This document shows, piece by piece, positions 1-7,325 of a stretch of 25,858 nucleotides of DNA. Each line of letters opens with the position of its first letter. The first letter of the stretch is position 1. Source of the stretch: CAYRTD01 sp964426915 (GTDB taxonomy: Bacteria; Bacteroidota; Bacteroidia; Bacteroidales; GCA-2748055). Under the pieces are notes generated by a model. The model saw only the letters and a list, made by a program, of their open reading frames with translations, ran no database searches and was not told where the DNA came from. A program made the translations under genes and the position numbers. The stretch spans positions 1 through 25,858 of the forward strand of contig CAYRTD010000043.1 in NCBI GenBank assembly GCA_964426915.1, written 5' to 3'.

Positions 1-210
1 AATACTCTGAAAAATTTGATTTTGCTCCGTTATGGGTTGTTGGTTTAAGGTCATCTCTTAACAAAAGAGCTATAACAGCATAATATGCTAATAAAGACGG
101 TTGATTGCGGAATTCCACTTTTCTTAATCAGCTAGAATATGAGCATCATCCAAAGTATCCTTTGCTCTGGCAATCCTATAGTTAATCAGATCTTCTTTAG
201 TGGCGCTCAT
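1..210 (-). pseudogene. Broken HEPN-domain toxin gene (partial, runs off the left edge)
   Basis: The ATG at 210-208 overlaps the stop codon of the upstream MNT gene (ATGA overlap), the usual arrangement of MNT/HEPN toxin-antitoxin pairs. The reading frame gives MSATKEDLINYRIARAKDTL and so on, then meets a TAA at 126-124. Reading through it gives EKWNSAINRLY, a typical HEPN helix. Around 88-89 the frame must shift by one base (one base missing) to continue as YYAVIALLLRDDLKPTTHNG, which contains the conserved Tyr-rich helix and the His-containing active region. So two independent lesions, one nonsense codon and one single-base deletion, interrupt a recognisable HEPN ribonuclease-like protein. 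The C-terminal end lies outside the window. A sequencing error could explain one lesion but less easily both. Confidence 0.75.
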
Positions 211-527
211 TTCAATTTAATCCCTTCATTTTTTATATTTTCGAATAGAGGTGTAATGGAGTATTTATTATTCCAATCCGTCTTTGAATATATAAGTGGA
301 GAAATGATCTCACCGGTTTCTAGCTCCAGATCGTAAAAATCGTCCATGAACTTAGTTTCAAGGTCATAAGATATACTTGGACGATTAAGTAAGATTAAAA
401 GATCCCAATCTGAAAGTTTCTTTGCTCTTCCTCTAGCTAGGGATCCATATAAATACACTTCTGAATCAGGGGCATTTTCATCTACTACCTTGATGATCTT
501 TTCTAATATCTTCTCTTTTTTACCCAT
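207..527 (-). CDS. MNT-type nucleotidyltransferase, antitoxin of an MNT/HEPN pair
   Basis: This is a minimal nucleotidyltransferase of 106 aa if started at the ATG at 527-525; the longer frame would start at a GTG. Residues 28-42 read GSLARGRAKKLSDWD, which fits the GSx10DxD signature of MntA-type antitoxins. In characterised pairs such proteins transfer AMP to a Tyr near the HEPN active site and silence the toxin. The downstream HEPN partner overlaps by 4 bases but is broken here, so this antitoxin has no intact adjacent target. A TATCTTTG box (539-532) sits only a few bases before the ATG, so the transcript may have almost no leader, though I see no well-spaced -33 element. Catalytic activity is an inference from the motif. 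Confidence 0.8.
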   Translation of the reverse strand: MGKKEKILEKIIKVVDENAPDSEVYLYGSLARGRAKKLSDWDLLILLNRPSISYDLETKFMDDFYDLELETGEIISPLIYSKTDWNNKYSITPLFENIKNEGIKLK

Positions 528-600
528 ATAACAAAGATATATCAGATTAGAATATAGCACACGGAATTTCCTATCTAATTTTTCTGTTTTGATATAAAAT

Positions 601-726
601 TTGAAAAACTGTGTTCTCCGGGTAGCTTACGCCCCCTAAGAACCGCGCATGCGAGTTAACTCCCTTCCGTCATGAGCTCCACGTTGTTCCGGTTCCCGGC
701 ACACGGCTCAGGCACCCGACTTTTTT
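601..726 (-). mobile_element. Probable 3'-terminal remnant of a group II intron
   Basis: On the minus strand this GC-rich stretch contains GAGCCGTGTGC, a short variable loop, then GCGCGGTTCTTAGGGGG and finally GCTACCCGG near 620. The paired GAGCCG/CGGTTC arms followed by TTAGGGGG and a CTACCCG-like end resemble sequence lying downstream of reverse transcriptase genes in bacterial group II introns. No reverse transcriptase or 5' half is present: the sequence upstream is the end of an unrelated gene. Base composition is clearly richer in G+C than the flanking AT-rich DNA. The call rests on memory of such introns and needs a covariance-model search. Confidence 0.45.
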
Positions 727-741
727 GACAGGCACTAATTA
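727..741 (-). repeat. Solo end of the dispersed repeat family
   Basis: The 15 bases GACAGGCACTAATTA are identical to the end of the larger copy at 14721-14735. They lie directly against the intron-like fragment, and they run into the 3' end of the neighbouring gene. They represent one terminal inverted repeat of the family described at 7028-7256. Confidence 0.5.
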
Positions 742-1848
742 CTCTGTAAATTTGATTTTAAATGCGATTTCTTTTTTATATTCCATTGCATCAAGCTTAT
801 AATCATAAAGGGCATATGCTTTTACAAGTGCTAATTCCTTCACCTCTTTGTTTATTTTTCCGTTTGATGTATCAATAAACCATTTTTCGGTAAAGATTAA
901 AGAGTTATAATCATTCGTGTCAAAAGGTTCTTTTATAATGGAATTAAATAAATCCTCAGGATCTGTATAAGGCGCCTGAACAGTGTCGATTTTAGTGCAA
1001 TGTGTTTTTATCTCATTGATAGAAAGTTTTTTATTACTGAAGAAATCATAAGCTGTTATTTTACCTTCATTTACTGCTTCCAAAATCTCCTGTACCAGGT
1101 TTCTTTTGTTAAAACCGCTTAAAAGTGGAGCATGTCTGTAATTATTTCCCTGGTAATTTTTTATGGGAAGATCATAATAGCCATTCGTTTGTACAAAAAT
1201 ATTGTTATCAGCACCTGTTGTCAGACTATAATAAAAGTCCATAGGCGCAAGCGGAAACTCATATATAACCTCAACACATGAAGTTGTATTTTCTGCCTTT
1301 ATATCATCCGGATAGAATACCCTGAAGGGAATATCATACAATATATCCTCGAAATCACCATAATACTTAACTTCTTTTGTGATTATTTCATACCCTAATA
1401 CCTCTTTGGTGAAAATACCCTTTGAAATATCCGCCTTCCAGTTTTCTATAAATGATATCCCTATGGCATGATCATGATAGTCAATTAATTGCTGTGCTTC
1501 TATTTCCTGATTATCTTTAACAATAATGATTTCTTCGTATTGAGGAATCTCCACAGGTTCTCTTTTCTCAAGTGCTGAGTAAGGAAAATCCGTATCTGTT
1601 TCCGGCTTAAGAGTTTCGAGCGGTCCGTTCAGTGCGTTATCAATTAAGTAATACATCACGTCCTGCTCATCCAACATATTTTCATAGGAGTGAATTATCG
1701 GAAATTGAATGTCCTCGTGTACCCAATAGGAGCTATCTTTGAGGTAAACGACATCCTGCACCAGGAGTTCCTCCGGGACAAATACACCTGATTGGGAATA
1801 AATAACTTTACACGACAGAAACAAGATAACATATATTACATTCTTCAT
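739..1848 (-). CDS. Exported GldN-like protein with two GldN-like modules
   Basis: The product is 369 aa from the ATG at 1848-1846; the longer frame needs a GTG. An N-terminal signal peptide ends near VIYSQ (about residue 19). Two similar modules are visible. In module 1 (about 60-175), YYLIDNALNGPLETL is followed by IENWKADISKGIFTKEV. In module 2 (about 248-366), LVQEILEAVNEGKITAYDFF is followed by TEKWFIDTSNGKINKEV. The order 'helix, GkItAYd, then EkWffD' is what I associate with GldN/PorN, a periplasmic component of the type IX secretion system that forms a ring with the lipoprotein GldK. There is no gldKLM here, so this would be a paralogue. It is followed by repeat DNA and preceded by a barrel-type gene 147 bp away in the same direction. 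The family call is moderate; the internal duplication is clearer. Confidence 0.5.
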   Translation of the reverse strand: MKNVIYVILFLSCKVIYSQSGVFVPEELLVQDVVYLKDSSYWVHEDIQFPIIHSYENMLDEQDVMYYLIDNALNGPLETLKPETDTDFPYSALEKREPVEIPQYEEIIIVKDNQEIEAQQLIDYHDHAIGISFIENWKADISKGIFTKEVLGYEIITKEVKYYGDFEDILYDIPFRVFYPDDIKAENTTSCVEVIYEFPLAPMDFYYSLTTGADNNIFVQTNGYYDLPIKNYQGNNYRHAPLLSGFNKRNLVQEILEAVNEGKITAYDFFSNKKLSINEIKTHCTKIDTVQAPYTDPEDLFNSIIKEPFDTNDYNSLIFTEKWFIDTSNGKINKEVKELALVKAYALYDYKLDAMEYKKEIAFKIKFTE

Positions 1849-1995
1849 AATCAATTGTAGTTTATTATCCACATCGTATGTTTTTTTTAATTGTTTCTTA
1901 CCGCTTCAATTTTGCCAAATAATGTTGAATTTTTGGATAAATCCAGAAAGTATTGATACATGAGCCACAATTTTACCTGACCCCTAAATCTATTT

Positions 1996-2883
1996 TCATT
2001 CTTTCAAAAGCACAGTAACACCCATCCTCAGCTTCGGAACTTCAGGAAAATCTCCCTTAACAAAATCAAATAATCTGTAATCACAGGTTACTGCCACACT
2101 TTTATAGCTAATTCTGCCAAAAGCAGAAAAATTCTTAAACTCATGAAGTCCCCTGGTGCTAAACTTTCTTTTATCAATATTGTAAGCATGTCTGAAATAT
2201 AAGGGGAAATTGTACAAAGCGCCCAGATCAATTGCCACAGTTTCCCGGGATTTATTCCCGTGAGATTCAAAGAAAGAAACCTTATGGTAAAATCCAAGAT
2301 TTAAATTTATGTTGGAGTATCTCTCATTCTTTACAGGGGCAGGTGGATACATTGTTGTATCATCATTAAATGCTGTATACGCATACTCCACCCCGTATAG
2401 AAACCATAAACTAAAGCGGTTCCCATATTTTATCATCCTTGAACCTATTCCCATATTCAGGGAGAATGAATTATTAATAAAGGGATCGTCGTTATTCATG
2501 TTGGGTCCGTACAGAAGTCCTATATACTCTTCAAAATCAGGTATTCCCATGTATTTGGATTCAAAATATGGTTTCCCTACATCAATTACATAGCTGGATA
2601 TGCTATCCTGTTTTGACACCACATTATATCTTCTTATTATCAATTTATCATTTCGGTAAATATCAAGATTATAAACTCCCGGATTCAAGTCTTCTATTTC
2701 CAGATTTTCTTCGAGAATATACCCCTCGGCCACGGGGCTATCTCCTGAGAATAAAATATACTTACACTCATCACAACACTCACAATCCCATGAGTTAGCC
2801 ATTATCAATTCCAGTTTACCTGTTTGACTGAAAACAGTTATGGATGCAATTGAGAAAACAATCAGTATTATTACTTTTTTCAT
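1996..2883 (-). CDS. Exported outer-membrane-type protein with a cysteine cluster
   Basis: I do not recognise a named family. Starting at the ATG at 2883-2881 (the longer frame begins with TTG) gives 295 aa with a signal peptide ending near TVFSQ (residue 20). The mature N-terminus carries a dense cysteine cluster, SWDCECCDECKY (Cys 34, 36, 37 and 40). A short beta-rich segment (about 45-95, with NPGVYNLDIYRNDKLIIRRY) looks Ig- or carboxypeptidase-regulatory-like. Residues 130-295 alternate polar and hydrophobic residues with many aromatics and end in a hydrophobic strand (LRMGVTVLLKE), as in small outer-membrane beta-barrels. It is transcribed towards the GldN-like gene and may share its transcript. 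Function is unknown. Confidence 0.6.
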   Translation of the reverse strand: MKKVIILIVFSIASITVFSQTGKLELIMANSWDCECCDECKYILFSGDSPVAEGYILEENLEIEDLNPGVYNLDIYRNDKLIIRRYNVVSKQDSISSYVIDVGKPYFESKYMGIPDFEEYIGLLYGPNMNNDDPFINNSFSLNMGIGSRMIKYGNRFSLWFLYGVEYAYTAFNDDTTMYPPAPVKNERYSNINLNLGFYHKVSFFESHGNKSRETVAIDLGALYNFPLYFRHAYNIDKRKFSTRGLHEFKNFSAFGRISYKSVAVTCDYRLFDFVKGDFPEVPKLRMGVTVLLKE

Positions 2884-3030
2884 ATTTGAAGGTACTATAT
2901 TAAGATGCAATTCAAAACATAACCGCCAGTAAGTCTGTCTATTAACCTGATAGCTTACAAGAGGTCATATACCTGATTATTCAGGTAAACTTTCCTGCAA
3001 TGTAAAACTATAATGATTTTGTAGAATGGG

Positions 3031-3052
3031 AAATACCCAAGCTTGGGTATTT
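3031..3052. promoter_or_regulatory. Perfect 22-bp palindrome
   Basis: AAATACCCAAG is followed at once by its exact complement, giving a perfect dyad with no spacer. It lies between the 3' end of the FAD oxidoreductase gene and the 5' end of the barrel-type gene. It could act as a factor-binding site for the latter or, as RNA, form a terminator-like hairpin for the former. No long T-run follows on either strand, so a typical intrinsic terminator is not clear. Confidence 0.4.
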
Positions 3053-3146
3053 TTGGTGATTGCCATGGAAACCAAAACCATTCCACCGGCTGCCCACAGA
3101 TTTTTCTGAATGAAATGCTTTCTTTTCATACCTGACCGGATTGAAA

Positions 3147-4859
3147 TTAAAAATCTGTCAGGTTCACACCATAAAATTCATACATTCTCTTGTAGCTCTC
3201 ACCATATCGTTTATCTTCTTTCATATATTCATAATCATTATAATCTTTTATCCTGTCTGAATCTATGATCATCCCTTCCTCCTTTAGTTTATCCTGGAGG
3301 ACCTGAACATCAATTTCCTGAACCGGAATTTCATTTTGTTTTGCCATAACCGTTGCCAGGGCTGCCGCATGACCAGCCTGCATCCAGGTTGATTCGAGTC
3401 GGTAGGTGCAAAACGCCACATGGGAAAAGGAAGCACAAACAGGTACCAGTAAATTCATACATTCCTCTTTTTTCGGGGTCATAACCCGGTAGGAAATTTC
3501 AAAAGGCAACAAAACAATCTCCCATATTCTTCCTTCATTGGTAAAGCTGCTGTCCGACAGGGCAATCCTTTGAACGTGATGGCTGTCCACCCAGTGGGAA
3601 CCCAGCATAACCGATTCTTCTTTTTTCCGATCCCTGAAAACATCCTGCTCGGTGTGGATTTCTCCCCCGGTCATTCTTCGCCCTTCTCTAACATATAGGT
3701 ATACGGGGAAATTATCATTTTCAACAAATTCATCCGCTGCAAAACCATAGCTCAGCATCTCTGTTTGAATATTTTCCGGAACCCTGGGGTCATTCCCCAG
3801 AAAGTATAAAAATCCAAGGGTCCAGGATTTATGCTCCTCATAAATTTTTCTACGTGTCTCATAATTTCCATCTGTGTATCCTTCATTGGCTCCAAACATT
3901 CCCAGGGATATCAGGGATCTTTGCTGATTATTGAATTCGTACTTGCCCGACCCCCGCTTATATATTCCTATAAGATCCCAAAGCTGTATTCCGGGAGTGC
4001 TTTGCAGGTAATCTGCCAGAAAATTAAATTTTGTAGAATCATAATCATCCGGACGGGTAACCTTCACGAAATTATTCCGATCTTTCGTCATCGTCGGCCT
4101 GAAATTATAGTTCATCACCCTATTATCGCCACTACCCGGGATGATAGTGTCGTAACGGTTGAAATAGGGAAGAAGTTTGCCATTCTGATCAACTGTACGC
4201 GCTTTCAGTGTATCATCTATCAGCCTGACTCCGGCAAGAGATTCGTTATATTTCGATATGGGTTCACGACCATAAGTATAGGAAACACCAGCCTCTGCCA
4301 TCAGGTCGCCTTCGTAGCTGCAATCAATAAAATAATCTGCTTCTATCTGAGAGTTATTACTTAGATGGATGGATGTAATTTCATTTTGTGTTTTAGTAAG
4401 GCCGGTAATGCGGGCTTTCATAACCGGTTCCACACCGGCATCCTGAAGCATTTTTTTAAATATAACCACTGCATGCTTGGATTCAAAGAAGAATGCCGGA
4501 TCTCCCTTTTTGAAATTGAGTTTGCGGCCAGTCCCGAATGTTTGAAAATAAGCTGAATCATAGAATTCTTCACCCATTTGTATGTAAAAATCACGTGCCC
4601 GTCCGGTAATAACATCATTCAACATATGTTCAGATTCTGCAGTATTCAGGCCACTGCTATACATCCCGCCAATCACCTTCATAGGTTCGATGAGAATAAC
4701 CGATAAGCCATGATCAGCTGCCGTTACAGCCGCGATTATTCCACCAGGGGTAGCCCCATAAATGGCAAGATCGTAGCTTTCAGGGTTTTTGTTTGATGTG
4801 CAGAAACTTAGTCCACTAAGCAGGATAAAAATACTAATGAAGCGGATGATGGTTTTCAT
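3147..4859 (-). CDS. FAD-dependent oxidoreductase, lipoprotein
   Basis: This 570-aa protein has a lipoprotein signal ending in LLSGLSFC (Cys 20), so it is probably anchored on the periplasmic side or outer membrane. A Rossmann-type dinucleotide fold follows directly: YDLAIYGATPGGIIAAVTAA with the acidic residue of IEP near 58, then VIGGMYSSGL. This matches the FAD-dependent oxidoreductase family of the PF12831 type. Members of that family are often found next to polysaccharide-degradation genes in Bacteroidota, but no glycosidase or SusCD pair is visible here. The electron acceptor and substrate cannot be told from the sequence. It stands alone: the downstream gene is 264 bp away and the upstream region is a 540-bp gap. 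The full family length appears present. Confidence 0.85.
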   Translation of the reverse strand: MKTIIRFISIFILLSGLSFCTSNKNPESYDLAIYGATPGGIIAAVTAADHGLSVILIEPMKVIGGMYSSGLNTAESEHMLNDVITGRARDFYIQMGEEFYDSAYFQTFGTGRKLNFKKGDPAFFFESKHAVVIFKKMLQDAGVEPVMKARITGLTKTQNEITSIHLSNNSQIEADYFIDCSYEGDLMAEAGVSYTYGREPISKYNESLAGVRLIDDTLKARTVDQNGKLLPYFNRYDTIIPGSGDNRVMNYNFRPTMTKDRNNFVKVTRPDDYDSTKFNFLADYLQSTPGIQLWDLIGIYKRGSGKYEFNNQQRSLISLGMFGANEGYTDGNYETRRKIYEEHKSWTLGFLYFLGNDPRVPENIQTEMLSYGFAADEFVENDNFPVYLYVREGRRMTGGEIHTEQDVFRDRKKEESVMLGSHWVDSHHVQRIALSDSSFTNEGRIWEIVLLPFEISYRVMTPKKEECMNLLVPVCASFSHVAFCTYRLESTWMQAGHAAALATVMAKQNEIPVQEIDVQVLQDKLKEEGMIIDSDRIKDYNDYEYMKEDKRYGESYKRMYEFYGVNLTDF

Positions 4860-5399
4860 AGTATAATGATTTCATGAATATTTTGGATACTATATGAATC
4901 ATATTTTCACTCTCAATTTCCGGATCATCGGTTGGGAAACATAATGCATATAATTGCCTCTAAAATAATAAAAAACCCTGAACCAAACCTAAAATGCAAT
5001 TTTGATATTCGTTTTTGAGATGTTTATGAGTTATTTCCGGGATGTTTGTTCGAGAAGAGAATTTATACAGAACCTGCAAATTCAGTTACAACTTTTTTTG
5101 AGAAACCTTAAGCTTGCAACTCCTCATCTGCCTGACCTTATCAGTATTAGTTTTGTCAAATGCCTGTGCCCCCCTTCTTAAGCGCATTAACCAGTGTGTT
5201 TATTATTTTTGGTTTTTCCTGGAATTATATTTCCAATTGCATCATTGATGCATTTGAATTATTATTGCATCCATGAAAGCCCTTCCTGAAAAAAAATATC
5301 AACTGTCCTCCGGATATTCCGATAATGAAATAAAGGTTTTAATAGGGGTACATGTGCAATTTGTAAACGTTAATCCTGGAAGATTGAGGAATTTATAAA
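4860..5399. other. 540-bp intergenic region without a gene
   Basis: I see no coding frame, RNA gene or member of the dispersed repeat family. It holds the upstream region of the FAD oxidoreductase and the sequence beyond the MATE stop codon. The only dyad I can point to is TGCATCA-T-TGATGCA at 5238-5252, of unknown meaning. A CAAACCTA box (4984-4991), which reads TAGGTTTG on the minus strand, could be a -7 element for the oxidoreductase gene, but no well-placed -33 element accompanies it. Confidence 0.5.
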
Positions 5400-6746
5400 T
5401 TAAATTACCTTTTGCTTCTTGAATGTAATATAAAGAAACAAAAGCGCAATTACAGCCCCCAGTAAATCTGCCAGTGGAAAAGCCAGCCATACCCCATCCA
5501 AACCAAGGTTGAAGATATAGGGAAGAATCAACACCATCGGTGTAATAAGCAATATCCAACGCTGAATGGCCAGGATAAAAGCAGATTTGGCCTTACCCAT
5601 TGCCTGGTGTGCTCCCATGCTGGCATGTGAAATGCCCATAAGCCACATCATGCCAATGACAATGCGTAGTGCCCTCGGACCAATTTCCAGTAATTCCTCA
5701 TTGGTGGTAAATAATCCGAAGATGGGTTCTGCAAAAACCTGGAAAATCACCACTGCAATAATACCATAGCCAACGGCATAGATAAAACCCAGCTTCATGG
5801 TTCGTTTGATGCGTTCTTTTTTGTCTGCTCCGAAATTGAAGCCCACAATGGGTTGCATTCCCTGGTTCAGTCCAAACAAAGGCATCCCGAAAAATAAGGT
5901 GATCTTGTATATCACTCCGAATGTAGCGATGGCGATGTCCCCTCCCAGTGCCCCAAGAGTATGATTAAGAACCACGTTAGCCACACTGCTGGATGCCCGC
6001 ATTCCGAAACCTGAAAGGCCTACCGATATTGCGGGTTTGAGTACGTTTTTGTCCAGATTTAAAAAACGAAAGCGAAATTTTAAAAGATGTTTGGAGCCCA
6101 TGAAATACCAGATCAGGTAAAGAAGGGTTGTAAACTTTCCGATAATCGTTGCCAGCGCCGCTCCCTTGATCCCCATATCGAGCGGAAAAATAAAAATATA
6201 ATCCAGAATCACATTCACTACCAGGCCCAGCAGCATGGCATTCATGGCATCCCTGGCGTTTCCCTCTGCCCGTAAATAATTACTGCTGCTCACGCAAAAG
6301 GGAAACCATAACATTCCGATAAAGATAATATGGCCATAATCGCTAGCATATGGCAATACAGTGGGAGTTGCGCCGAAAGCGATCATGATCGGATCGGTAA
6401 AAATGAGTCCTGCCGTACTGAAAAAAATACTTATCAGAATGATCATCAAAAAACCGTTCCCAGCAGTATGGTTTACCTCCGATATTTCTTTCCTGCCCAG
6501 TTGCCTGGAAATAAGAGTGCCGGTACCTATGCCGATAAGATGTGCAAAGGAAGAAATAATTGCCATCACCGGCAATACGATAGCCACTCCTGCAATTCCC
6601 TCAGCACCTACTCCCCGGCCCACAAAAATGGTATCGATAATATTATAAATAGCATTGGCAAACAAGGCCAGCATGGAAGGCATTGATAACTGTATCAGTA
6701 ATCTGTTTATGTTTGCTGTGCCGAGTTCTTCGTGCTTTTTGGGCAT
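5400..6746 (-). CDS. MATE-family multidrug/cation exporter
   Basis: The 448-aa polytopic membrane protein has about twelve hydrophobic segments. It begins with the pattern of MATE exporters: LLIQLSMPSMLALFANAIYNIIDTIFVGRGVGAEGIAGVAI. A second, similar half starts near residue 230 (VGLSGFGMRASSSVANVVLN), and GLNQGMQPIVGFNFGA is the typical central motif. MATE proteins expel organic cations or drugs in exchange for Na+ or H+. Length is normal for the family. The start is well placed: a TACCTTTG box (6776-6769) lies 23 bases upstream of the ATG. The region immediately beyond it is an array of 16-bp repeats, which may influence expression. Confidence 0.92.
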   Translation of the reverse strand: MPKKHEELGTANINRLLIQLSMPSMLALFANAIYNIIDTIFVGRGVGAEGIAGVAIVLPVMAIISSFAHLIGIGTGTLISRQLGRKEISEVNHTAGNGFLMIILISIFFSTAGLIFTDPIMIAFGATPTVLPYASDYGHIIFIGMLWFPFCVSSSNYLRAEGNARDAMNAMLLGLVVNVILDYIFIFPLDMGIKGAALATIIGKFTTLLYLIWYFMGSKHLLKFRFRFLNLDKNVLKPAISVGLSGFGMRASSSVANVVLNHTLGALGGDIAIATFGVIYKITLFFGMPLFGLNQGMQPIVGFNFGADKKERIKRTMKLGFIYAVGYGIIAVVIFQVFAEPIFGLFTTNEELLEIGPRALRIVIGMMWLMGISHASMGAHQAMGKAKSAFILAIQRWILLITPMVLILPYIFNLGLDGVWLAFPLADLLGAVIALLFLYITFKKQKVI

Positions 6747-6768
6747 GGAGATTTTTGTTTTTGAGGGG

Positions 6769-6776
6769 CAAAGGTA
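6769..6776 (-). promoter_or_regulatory. Putative -7 box for the MATE gene
   Basis: TACCTTTG on the minus strand fits the Bacteroidota -7 consensus TAnnTTTG. No clear TTG -33 element exists at the right distance, because the tandem array starts at 6786. If the box is used, transcription would begin near 6762 and the repeats would cover roughly -24 to -134. Confidence 0.4.
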
Positions 6777-6785
6777 TGAATTTTG

Positions 6786-6896
6786 GGTGAGTCACTTTGT
6801 TGGTGAGTCACTTTGTTGGTAAGTCACTTCGTTGGTAAGTCACTTTGTTGGTGAGTCACTTCGTTGGTGAGTTGCTTTGTTGGTGAGTGAGGGGGG
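6786..6896. repeat. Tandem 16-bp repeats upstream of the MATE gene
   Basis: There are about 6.5 to 7 copies of GGTGAGTCACTTTGTT, starting at 6786, 6802, 6818, 6834, 6850, 6866 and 6882. Variants are limited to G/A at position 4, T/C at position 13 and a degenerate last pair of copies. Each unit contains GTGAGTCAC, a nine-base dyad around a central base. The array ends in a G-run. Confidence 0.9.
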
Positions 6897-7325
6897 TATT
6901 TGGTCAGCTTAAATACCGCCAGGCCTGCAATGGCCAGGCGGACCAGTATTATGAGAATGATGGTTGATTTTCGTAAGACCCCGTTTAAATACCTGGCAGG
7001 CTTTAATCTCGGACTTTATGGACAAACACTAGTTAGTGTCTGTCCATAATGTCCAATATCTGCGTTGCTGCAAAAATTTTAAATCCTCGAATACATTAGT
7101 ATACTGCGGTTTAAAATTTTGTGCCTCCGCACGCTGTCGCTGAAGCTTTAGCGTAGGCGCCTAAAGCTTCAGCGACAAGCGGTTGCGCGCCTTGATCTCG
7201 AACATTATGTTCCGATAGCCATCGGAACAGACTCTCGACTCTATTGACAGACACTAGTTAAATATTTGTGTTCATTTGTGGACTCTTTTTTCTAATTTTG
7301 AAATTTCAATACAAACCGGCTGACA
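6897..7325. other. Intergenic region carrying a repeat element and the leader of the next gene
   Basis: From 6900 to 7027 there is sequence related to the repeat family (GGCAGGCTTTAATCTCGGAC at 6995-7014 resembles a stretch at 22797-22816). The main element is at 7028-7256. Between it and the ATG at 7326, a TAATTTTG box (7293-7300) could be the -7 element for the downstream gene; the nearest TTTG boxes are not at the ideal distance. No gene is seen. Confidence 0.45.
7028..7256 (+). repeat. MITE-like element with terminal inverted repeats and hairpins
   Basis: The element starts with TAGTGTCTGTC (7034-7044) and ends with the exact complement GACAGACACTA (7246-7256). Inside are three nested hairpins. 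AAAATTTTAAA (7073-7083) pairs with TTTAAAATTTT (7110-7120). GTCGCTGAAGCTTTAG (7136-7151) pairs perfectly with 7161-7176 around a 9-base loop. GTTCCGAT (7209-7216) pairs with ATCGGAAC (7221-7228). The first 41 bases match the reverse complement of the copy ending at 14734 with one or two differences. Bases 7121-7162 match the reverse complement of 25530-25571 at 39 of 42 positions. There is no transposase, so mobilisation would be in trans. Confidence 0.7.

Noticed and set aside
3831..4364. 177-codon plus-strand frame opposite the FAD oxidoreductase gene
   Set aside because: It lies wholly inside a well-supported gene on the other strand and its translation shows no domain, signal or compositional sense.
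6330..6686. 118-codon plus-strand frame opposite the MATE gene
   Set aside because: It is antisense to conserved membrane segments; the Cys/His/Ser-rich composition is typical of shadow frames.
6786..6896. Possible CRISPR array
   Set aside because: The units are contiguous 16-bp repeats without unique spacers, and no cas genes are present.
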